NCBI GenBank assembly: GCA_039105265.1 | Contig: JAPFFF010000354.1 | Location: forward strand, 1 to 25,155 | Reading direction: 5' to 3' | From: Tritrichomonas musculus | Lineage: Eukaryota; Parabasalia; Tritrichomonadida; Tritrichomonadidae | DNA: 25,155 bases | Shown here: in pieces, positions 1 to 7,200 of the stretch | Numbering within the stretch: the first letter of the stretch is position 1 | Layout of the letters: each line of letters begins with the position of its first letter | Program-made: the position numbers and the translations under genes | The notes under the pieces: generated by a model | Seen by the model: only the letters and a program-made list of their open reading frames with translations | Database searches by the model: none | Told to the model about the DNA's origin: nothing

Positions 1-234
1 CAACAGAATGATTAGCAACGAGGGCTGTTGACTTGACAATCTGATTGTCAACGTCAACATTATGATGTACCACGTGTGCCGTTGACGCGACAATCTGATT
101 GTCGACGTCAACACTATGATGAGCAACATGAGCCATTGACGCGACAACCCGATTGTCGACGTCAACGCTGTGGTGAGCTACATGAGCAGTTGACTCGACA
201 GTCTGGTTGTCGACGTCAACGCTATGATGAACAA
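1..234 (-). repeat. 54-bp coding minisatellite of E1 (partial, 4+ units)
   Basis: Tandem 54-bp units encode the 18-residue repeat STAHVAHHSVDVDNQIVK with small variations. Each unit contains a DNA dyad: arms of the GTTGAC...GTCAAC type around a GACAAT-ctg-ATTGTC core. The array continues beyond the left edge. Confidence 0.85.
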
Positions 235-1324
235 GATTAACATTGTTATGAGAAACATTATAGTTAGAGATATTATTATTAATGAAGCTATTATTAGTGA
301 AACTATTACTATTATTAACATTGAACATATTGGTATTCATGACTGACATGTGATTTGAAAAGTCAGTGAAGTGATTATTGCAACCGATGTTGCACGAGAA
401 TGAGACCGCCAGCGAGTTTAATACATTGTATACATGGGAAACAAAAGGCGAACGTGGGAAGGAGCAAAAATTGAATGGAACCGCCGGAACCGTGCTCGGA
501 TGGACGAAGGTCTCAGGGAGGAGCACCTTCTGGCTGAGTTCTGCATCTGAAGCAGGTACTGCCGGGCGGTTTCGGTCGAGTATTGGTTGCCCATTCGAAA
601 TGATCATTTGTCCTCGGGCAACCAATACACCTTCAACTGACTTATCTTTTGCAAGGTAACTCAGAGGGGAACGGGCAGCCAGTGAAGGATCGCTCGTAAT
701 GACGAACCAAGAGGGGTTCTGACCACCCTCTGGATTCGTCGGATTATAGTGTACTCCTGATTGCAGGAGTACCTCTGTCGTCCTTTGTGTATTAGGAACT
801 ATGAGATTTCTGGCGCAATTTGGTCGGCTCGTAGAATCACTTTGATGCGCATCTGATCTAAATTCTTCGGAATCTGAAAAGTCTGGGGAAACGTTGGAAT
901 CGCTCTGTGAGGTACTCCGTATGTTGATAGGAGCAGGTCCAACCGGCGGGTGCCGCTGCTCCGTAGGATATGAAATTCGATCTGTGAGTGAGTATTGCGC
1001 GGGAAGATTATGAGGAACATTTGGAACATATCGAGGCTGTGTATTTGATTGAGTTGTGTTCGGGGCAAACTGGTCCCCGTTTTGGTGCGTCTTTGAATTG
1101 ATATCTCTTGAGTTGCGAGATATTGGAGAAGTAGCGAGTTTGTTGTAATTTATATTGAAAGGGCTATCTACAGTACTAATTTGAGGCGAAAAACTGCGAA
1201 ATTCGGGTGTTCCATTTCCATCATCATCAGAAAAATTTTCACCAAAATCATCAATTCTGGTATCAATCGAATCAGCGTCGAGTGCTAATTCGGAAAATCT
1301 AGGTTTGGTCGTGCAAAAAAGCAT
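1..1324 (-). CDS. N-terminal region of LINE polyprotein (E1), partial
   Basis: The frame opens at the ATG at 1322-1324, 22 nt after the junction 14-mer, and stays open to the left edge (441 codons). The start MLFCTTKPRF is shared with E2 and E3. About 320 residues are low-complexity and rich in Ser, Asp, Pro and Asn, followed by an Asn-rich stretch (NNSNSFTNNSFINNN type). From about residue 364 an 18-residue repeat of the form STAHVAHHSVDVDNQIVK begins and runs off the window. I recognise no catalytic domain or fold here. Among LINEs such a region would usually be an RNA-binding or disordered N-terminal extension, which is inference. The RT part of this copy lies outside the window, so its integrity cannot be judged. 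Confidence 0.75.
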   Translation of the reverse strand, partial: MLFCTTKPRFSELALDADSIDTRIDDFGENFSDDDGNGTPEFRSFSPQISTVDSPFNINYNKLATSPISRNSRDINSKTHQNGDQFAPNTTQSNTQPRYVPNVPHNLPAQYSLTDRISYPTEQRHPPVGPAPINIRSTSQSDSNVSPDFSDSEEFRSDAHQSDSTSRPNCARNLIVPNTQRTTEVLLQSGVHYNPTNPEGGQNPSWFVITSDPSLAARSPLSYLAKDKSVEGVLVARGQMIISNGQPILDRNRPAVPASDAELSQKVLLPETFVHPSTVPAVPFNFCSFPRSPFVSHVYNVLNSLAVSFSCNIGCNNHFTDFSNHMSVMNTNMFNVNNSNSFTNNSFINNNISNYNVSHNNVNLVHHSVDVDNQTVESTAHVAHHSVDVDNRVVASMAHVAHHSVDVDNQIVASTAHVVHHNVDVDNQIVKSTALVANHSV

Positions 1325-1333
1325 ATATGAAAA

Positions 1334-1373
1334 CTAAAAAAAAACCTCCTCCCGTGTGGTTTAAATGTTTATT
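1334..1373 (-). promoter_or_regulatory. Junction 1 (A1 3' end / E1 5' end)
   Basis: Minus strand: AATAAA (1368-1373) of unit A1, the 14-mer CCACACGGGAGGAG (1346-1359), G, nine T (1336-1344), AG (1334-1335). The T tract plus AG resembles a 3' splice acceptor, and the T tract could also serve as the U-rich element downstream of a poly(A) site. These roles are inferred from motif spacing. Confidence 0.6.
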
Positions 1374-2442
1374 AAATGCTTTAAGAGTTTTGCGATTAAG
1401 CAATTAATAAAAAAAGCTAGGCATAAGCTTTAAGAAAAAAAGGAAAATAAAAGGAAAAAGGTAAAACTTGAAGTTAAAAGGTCCAAAAAGACTTCAAGTA
1501 ATGAGTCAGACTTGGAATAAACGGTCGCCGAAAATGATCATTGAGCAACACAGATCATTCTGAGGACGGGTTGTGTTACAACCAGCGATGGTTTCCGAGT
1601 CTGATGTAAAACAACTCGTCTAAAGAACAAAGAACTTGAAACAATGTAACAATGTAATTGAGGATATCAGATTGAGATCTGAAAATGAGGAACAATGAGT
1701 AACGATGAGTAACGGATAAAACAATTGAACAAGAACTTAAATGATAGAACGAACGGGCTCATTGAGCGCCCTTCAGTAGAGTCACGCGACATGTGTCAGG
1801 CAGCATCTTGCGGAGATCCTTTACCGTAGACGCTTGTTGACTGCTGTCTTTTGATTCTTTCATCAAGGCAGTGTGATCATTGAAATCACAAGCAGACTCA
1901 CTGTAAGATGACTCCATATATAAAATAGAATAAACAAAAAGAGTAAAAAATAAGTAGCAATTTACTTCGATCTGTCCGTGAGAATCGTCTTCATACTGTA
2001 TAACGCCTTGTAGATTTGAGAATATTGAGAGAAATTGTAAAATGAGAATGGAGTCACGAAAAGTAGGAAACCGAGGGAACAGAAAGGCGCGATCGAAGGA
2101 AACTGGAATAAACAAAGTGAGAAGGAAGAGTATAATAACATTAGAGTAAGTTTTGAGAGGTATATTTGAAATTGCATATAACTGATTGAGTATAAGATAT
2201 AACGTTAAGAGCTGAGATTGATAATATGAGATAAGAAACAACAGAATAATATTGTGGTAAGTCCAGTGGTCGGACTTAGTGAGGTGACCCTACATATAAT
2301 TGAAATCAGTTTGGAAAATTCGGACGAAACATCGATCTGAGGGCACCATACGAATCAGCTCAGTGCACTGATTACGAATATCTAGTTATTGCCTGCGTAA
2401 ACCTCGAAAATAAAAATGAAAAAAAAATCTCCTCCCGTGTGG
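1360..2442 (-). repeat. Short unit A1 (1083 bp), putative non-autonomous partner element
   Basis: The unit runs from its own 14-mer (2429-2442) to an AATAAA (1368-1373) just before the next 14-mer. It holds the conserved 26-mer (2198-2223), inverted arms CTTCGATC (1965-1972) and GATCGAAG (2091-2098), and hairpins in its 3' half: ACTTGAAGT/ACTTCAAGT (1466-1474 with 1491-1499) and GGTTGT-gtt-ACAACC (1569-1583). A 160-codon minus-strand frame (1759-2241) is hydrophobic at first, with a hydrophilic end starting MESSYSESACDF. Nothing supports it as a gene beyond being open, so I do not call it. A2 shows no difference in the parts I compared; A3 differs at about seven sites. Confidence 0.75.
1965..2098. 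repeat. Inverted arms framing the core of unit A1
   Basis: A perfect 8-bp inverted pair, CTTCGATC (1965-1972) and GATCGAAG (2091-2098), spans 134 bp. The same arms occur at 2866-2978 (B1), 3745-3835 (B1'), 11517-11650 (A2), 12601-12734 (A3) and 13503-13615 (B2), with inter-arm lengths of about 75 to 118 bp. Conserved arms around unlike interiors suggest a closing RNA stem or paired binding sites. Confidence 0.6.
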
Positions 2443-2452
2443 TTTGTTTATT
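2419..2452 (-). promoter_or_regulatory. Junction 2 (B1 3' end / A1 5' end)
   Basis: Minus strand: AATAAA (2447-2452), 14-mer (2429-2442), A, nine T (2419-2427). It is followed by CATTTTTATTTTCGAG, a second pyrimidine-rich stretch ending in AG. Confidence 0.6.
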
Positions 2453-3315
2453 AAAAGCGGTTAGAAATGCATGAAAGCAAAAAGGAAGCGAAAGTTCGCA
2501 AAACTTTCAATCAAAAAAGCAATTTTGTAAGAAAAAAAAGGTATGCTTAAACCTTTAAAGTGAGACCAACTTGAACATAAGGAGCAACAGAACAATTAAA
2601 AAATATTCAATTAATTGAGAGGGAACGAGTATTAATTGAATAATGAACGATCAACAATTGAAAACCATATGATCGTCGTCTGAATGGATCTCATGGGCAT
2701 CCATCCGTTGAGTCTATAGACGCATTGAGCCATAGCAACTTAAATAGGATATAAATATCCGTCAAAGTTTAATCGGCAGCCGTCAAGCACTCTTGAGGGC
2801 CCGGAAGAGATAAGAATCATCAAGTGGCCTCGTAAAAAAAAATGACTCCGTAAACATTTATTTTACTTCGATCTGTACAAAGGATAAATAAAATAGCATA
2901 AAAGTATAACGCTGATAAATGAGGCGATGAGAAAAATTGAATAAGGATGTAAGGAGTCTGAGAACAGCGTGATCGAAGGAATAAACGACATGAGAGTGAG
3001 GAGAATAATAGCATAAGAGTAAAAGAATGAGATTTTGGTTAAAGAATATATCTCTGATCGAATGACAAGTATAACGTTAAGAGCTGAGATTGATAAATTG
3101 TAATGAACTAAGGTAGTATAACTGAATGATATATCGAGTGGTCGGACTTTGTGATATGAGTTCTAATATAATTGAAATCAGTTTTGAAAATTTTGAGAAA
3201 AGTCGAGAAGAGTGGTATCAATCGACTCAGTAGAAGGTGCTGATCACGAATATGTAGCTAGAGTTAACCAAAACCTCGAAAATAAAAAGATGAAAAAAAA
3301 TCTCCTCCCGTGTGG
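2443..3315 (-). repeat. Short unit B1 (873 bp)
   Basis: This unit is related to A: it shares the 14-mer, the T tract, a GTCCGACCAC block, a GATTTCAATTATAT block, the 26-mer (3070-3095) and the CTTCGATC/GATCGAAG arms (2866-2873, 2971-2978), but elsewhere it is diverged. Its 3' half forms hairpins: GAAAGTT-cgcaa-AACTTTC (2490-2508) and a 12-bp stem TATTCAATTAAT/ATTAATTGAATA (2604-2615 with 2631-2642). No ORF is convincing; a 64-codon hydrophobic frame (2820-3014) does not survive in B1'. B1 and B1' are near-identical outside the core at about 2829-2997. Confidence 0.75.
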
Positions 3316-3325
3316 ATTGTTTATT
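3293..3325 (-). promoter_or_regulatory. Junction 3 (B1' 3' end / B1 5' end)
   Basis: Minus strand: AATAAA (3320-3325), 14-mer (3302-3315), A, eight T (3293-3300), then CATCTTTTTATTTTCGAG. Confidence 0.6.
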
Positions 3326-4176
3326 AAAAGCGGTTAGAAATGCATAAAAGCAAAAAGGAAGCGAAAGTTCGCAAAACTTTCAATCAAAAAAGCAATTTTG
3401 TAAGAAAAAAAGGTATGCTTAAACCTTTAAAGTGAGACCAACTTGAACATAAGGAGCAACAGAACAATTAAAAAATATTCAATTAATTGAGAGGGAACGA
3501 GTATTAATTGAATAATGGACGATAAACAATTGAAAGCCATATGATCGTCGTCTGAATGGATCTCATGGGCATCCATCCGTTGAGTCTATAGACGCATTGA
3601 GCCATAGCAACTTAAATAGGATATATATATCCGTCAAAGTTTAATCGGCAGCCGTCAAGTACTCTTCAGGGCCCGGAAGAGATAAGGAACATCAAGTGGA
3701 CTCAATAAAAGAGGGTGACTCCAATAACAAAGAGAGTAAATTAACTTCGATCTGAGCTATGTATAGTCTATAAATAACGTAAAATACTGCAAATTAAAGA
3801 TGTAAAAAAGAGTCAATAAGACAGTATGATCGAAGGAATCTGAATAAACAACATGAGATAGAGGAGAATAAAAACATAAGAGTAAAAGAATGAGATTTTG
3901 GTTAAAGAATATATCTCTGATCGAATGACAAGTATAACGTTAAGAGCTGAGATTGATAAATTGTAATGAACTAAGGTAGTATAACTGAGTGATATATCGA
4001 GTGGTCGGACTTTGTGATATGAGTTCTAATATAATTGAAATCAGTTTTGAAAATTTTGAGAAAAGTCGAGAAGAGTGGTATCAATCGACTCAGTAGAAGG
4101 TGCTGATCACGAATATGTAGCTAAAGTTAACCAAAACCTCGAAAATAAAAATGAAAAAAAATCTCCTCCCGTGTGG
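3316..4176 (-). repeat. Short unit B1' (861 bp) with a different core
   Basis: Its flanks match B1 with roughly ten differences in the 3' ~385 bp and about five in the 5' ~300 bp. Its core (about 3699-3860) is nearly unalignable to that of B1 except for the arms CTTCGATC (3745-3752) and GATCGAAG (3828-3835) and short nearby words. It carries the 26-mer at 3933-3958. Cassette replacement, gene conversion from another unit, or very fast change in the core would each explain this. Confidence 0.75.
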
Positions 4177-4190
4177 TAAATTCGTTTATT
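4154..4190 (-). promoter_or_regulatory. Junction 4 (E2 3' end / B1' 5' end)
   Basis: Minus strand: AATAAA of E2 (4185-4190), 14-mer (4163-4176), A, eight T (4154-4161). This shows that a long element and a short unit use the same junction signal. Confidence 0.6.
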
Positions 4191-4289
4191 AATCATTAGA
4201 GTAAGTATAAAATACTAATAAACGAGAGTGATGATTCACTCACAATAAAATAAAAGGGGCGGGCCCCAATAAATATAAAAAAAATCTGC
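4191..4289 (-). other. 3' UTR hairpins of E2
   Basis: Three small stem-loops lie between the stop codon and AATAAA: GGGGC-gg-GCCCC (4256-4267), GAGTGA-tgat-TCACTC (4226-4241) and AGTAT-aaa-ATACT (4204-4216). R2-type RTs recognise structured 3' UTR RNA to start target-primed reverse transcription, so these are candidate recognition structures. That role is inferred. Confidence 0.45.
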
Positions 4290-7200
4290 CTAAAATTCAG
4301 AAGAGGAGTGTTGGACTCCCTCCTCTTCGGTAGCGGAGGCAGGGTCGGCACCTTGAGTTTGGTTCCATAGTGGGGTGGTGCCTGGATTTTCCAGTACGTC
4401 AGTTTCATCATCAGTAGTGTCAAGCTCAGACGGGGGGCCCGACCTGTCAACATCCGCACTTGCATCAATGAGTTCCCGCCATTCTTCGTCGTCAAGGATG
4501 TTGACAGAGTTGTACTCATCGTCAGCGGACTCCCCGTCGGTAACATTGGAGCTAGTATCATTGAGATCATTAGAATCATCGTCACCATCAGTATCAAGAA
4601 CATTAACATTTTCAACATCGTTATCATAATCGTTACCATTATCGTTATCGTTATCGTTATCTTCATCTTCATTGTTGTCGTTAACCCTCTTCTTAATCTT
4701 AGTATCAATGTACAATATCATAGATTCCCGTAAAGCGGCTGCTACCATCCTCCCTGCAAGTTTGAGTGCGTCTTTGGTCGTGACTGTCACTTTCTTGAGT
4801 TCATTGATGGTGTCATCGGGTATTGCACCGAGGGAGGAGACAATGAACACAAATAGCGACACATTGCAGTTCAACTGGTTTCTGCAATCATCGACAAGCT
4901 TCTGGTACTTGTTCAACTTCTCTCTGCGTCGTATGACTAAGGTGGATTCATCATCATCGCCAGATAACATTCCGTATGGGATGGTGAATTCAGCTATCTT
5001 CAGCTGGTCACCGTCCCACCACCATACATCTGGTCTGAGAGAAGCAGAGTCACCAGTGATGTGTTCGTTGCTGCGTCCACGAACACTTTGGTTACAATGC
5101 ACGATGACTCTCTTCTTTTCGGTAAGGTACTTGCAAAGTACCTTGACAACTTCGTCGTGTCTCTTTGTGAATTTGTGTTTGCACCGCTTGCACCCGTTTA
5201 AGATGTGATTGAGAGTTTCAATCTGTCCACAACGAGTGCAACGGTTACTCATTTGAGGGTTTCTGTGAGCAGCAAGTGATGCTGTCATGAGCGTATTCGT
5301 ACGTGCTTTGATAGCGAATCTGACAACAGAGTCCGCCATCAAAGCATTGGGCTTCATGAAGTAGTTGCTCAATGGTGAGTTTTTCAATGTCGTGAATGTA
5401 TGTCCTCTCATCTTGTGCAGACAAAGATCTGAATAGTAACGGTCACTCATGACTTTCATGATGTGTTTGACAACATTAGAGGTGTTAACATCAAATGTGA
5501 CATTACTATTCAGATCTTTGAGCGTAAACATATCATCTTTGAGTATCAGACCCATGTTAGCGTCGTGCAAAGCTTTAACACATCGGGCTAAGATGTTCGA
5601 CGTCCCGCGGTTACGCTTTGCATCTAACGCACCATTGTCTTTAACTTTCAGGTGCAAGAACGGTGAAGTCAAGTCGATGGTAGCATCCCTGAAGATGATC
5701 TCGGCTTCATCAGAAGCCTTGACCATATCACGGATGCTTTTATCGTTAGACTCCATCAAGGCAATGTAGAGTCTGATAGTGAGAGCTTTCTGGCGATCTG
5801 TGAGTTTCTGTATGTAAAGACCGCCATCGTTTTTCGTCGTGTAGAACCAGGCGGTTGGAATACCAGCAGCACCGATCATTTTGGACAGCTTGCCCCGAAT
5901 GAGTTCATCTAAGCGACTGAGGCAATTTGTCGGTGCTGTGTTCGCCATCAGTTCGTAGTCAATCTTGGGAATCACGAACCGTTTGATGGCGTCAACCGCC
6001 TGTGTGAACCGAAGAGCGCTGCTAGTAATTCGAATGACGTCCTTCGTCATGTCTTCGATTCGCCGAAAAACGTGATGTTTACGCTGCGAAGATTTGCACG
6101 CGATTGGAAGTCCGAGATACGTTGTATTGTTCTGAATACTGATGTTATCAATACGTCCTCCAGCAATGGTGAAGTTGTCGTTCAACACACTGCGAGAACC
6201 ATTGTGAGCAATGTATGTGAAAGCGTGGCACTTCTTGCAGTTGATCTTCATGTCGCCTGCATAACTGCAGAAGTGCTCCACGACCGAAAGCAAGTTCTTC
6301 ATCCCGACTTCCGAGTCCGAGAACACAATGATGTCATCGGCGTAAGCTTGAACGGTTGTCGCTGAGTCCAACCAATGATAACCGTCCTCCTTGCAAGCGT
6401 TCAACCGCGCGAGGAGAGGTTCGATACAAATGTTGAATAACGTCGGACTCAGCGGACAACCTTGCTTGACGCCTTTGCGAAAACAGATAGAATTAGATCG
6501 TCTGTTGTTGCTGATGATCTTCGTCGAAGAGTCTCTGTACGAATTAATAATCGTTTTAACAAAAGAAAGATCAAAGCCAATGTCTGTAAGATTCTTTTTA
6601 ATAAGTTTATGTGGTACGGAACCAAATGCATCAGAAAAGTCGATCGTCGTGATGTAGAGTGACTTTTGGTTCCGTGCAGCATCGTGTATCATCTCATCAA
6701 CCACAGTTGCATGCTCAGCCGCCCCAGCTGGAATACGCATGAATCCTTTCTGACTCGGTGATATGAACCTATGTTTTGAATTCAGCGTTTGAAGCGAGCG
6801 GCTGATGTGACACATCAGCATCCGATAAATCGTCGGAGTGATGGTGATAGGACGCCACGAATGGGCGTCGTCAGGGTCTCCTTTCTTAAACAACATGACG
6901 GTTTTGTTCATTTTCAACACCTCCGGAAAGAGACCCGTGTCAAGCATGCAACACAACACATTCTTGATGATCGTCGCCGTGACACTCCCGCCCACTTTCC
7001 ACACACCATTTGAAATGCCGTCGCATCCGACGGCAGACAGATTGGATCTCGATCTGACCGCTTTGAGAATAGCATCTTCGTTGAGGATGAGTGATTTGAG
7101 TTCATCAGAATTATTCGATGAAATTCTACGCTGAAGAGTGTAAACACCATCTGGGTCATCCCCGAGAGCAGCAGCATCGCTCCACGAGGACCCGTACACG

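Larger units (their letters stand above)
1..1359 (-). mobile_element. E1: 5' part of an R2-group-like LINE, cut by the window edge
   Basis: This is the 5' end of a long element whose 3' part lies beyond the left edge. It starts with the 14-mer CCACACGGGAGGAG (1346-1359, minus strand), then G, nine T, AG, and an ATG at 1322-1324. It contains the N-terminal coding region and the first four or so 54-bp repeats. Together with the adjoining A1 unit it is almost identical to 9553-11994 (constant offset 9552). The one difference I noted is near position 20, where E1 agrees with E3 rather than with E2. Confidence 0.85.

Noticed and set aside
378-659. 93-codon plus-strand frame repeated at 9930 and 19887
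   Set aside because: It is antisense to the N-terminal coding region and has no independent support.
1965-2098. tRNA-type Pol III B box (TTCGATC) making A/B units tRNA-derived SINEs
   Set aside because: Only the core TTCGATC fits; the flanking bases do not match, and no A box is found at the expected distance.
2380-2442. HDV-like or hammerhead ribozyme at the 5' ends
   Set aside because: No nearby strand pairs with GGGAGGAG to form an HDV P1 stem, and no CTGANGA plus GAAA core was found in the right order.
2820-3014. 64-codon hydrophobic frame in unit B as a small membrane protein
   Set aside because: It is not maintained in B1', where the core differs, and resembles the A frame only in a few residues explained by shared DNA.
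4672-5208. Plus-strand 178-codon and other plus-strand frames
   Set aside because: They are antisense to the RT-RLE coding region, recur only because that region recurs, and show no domain.
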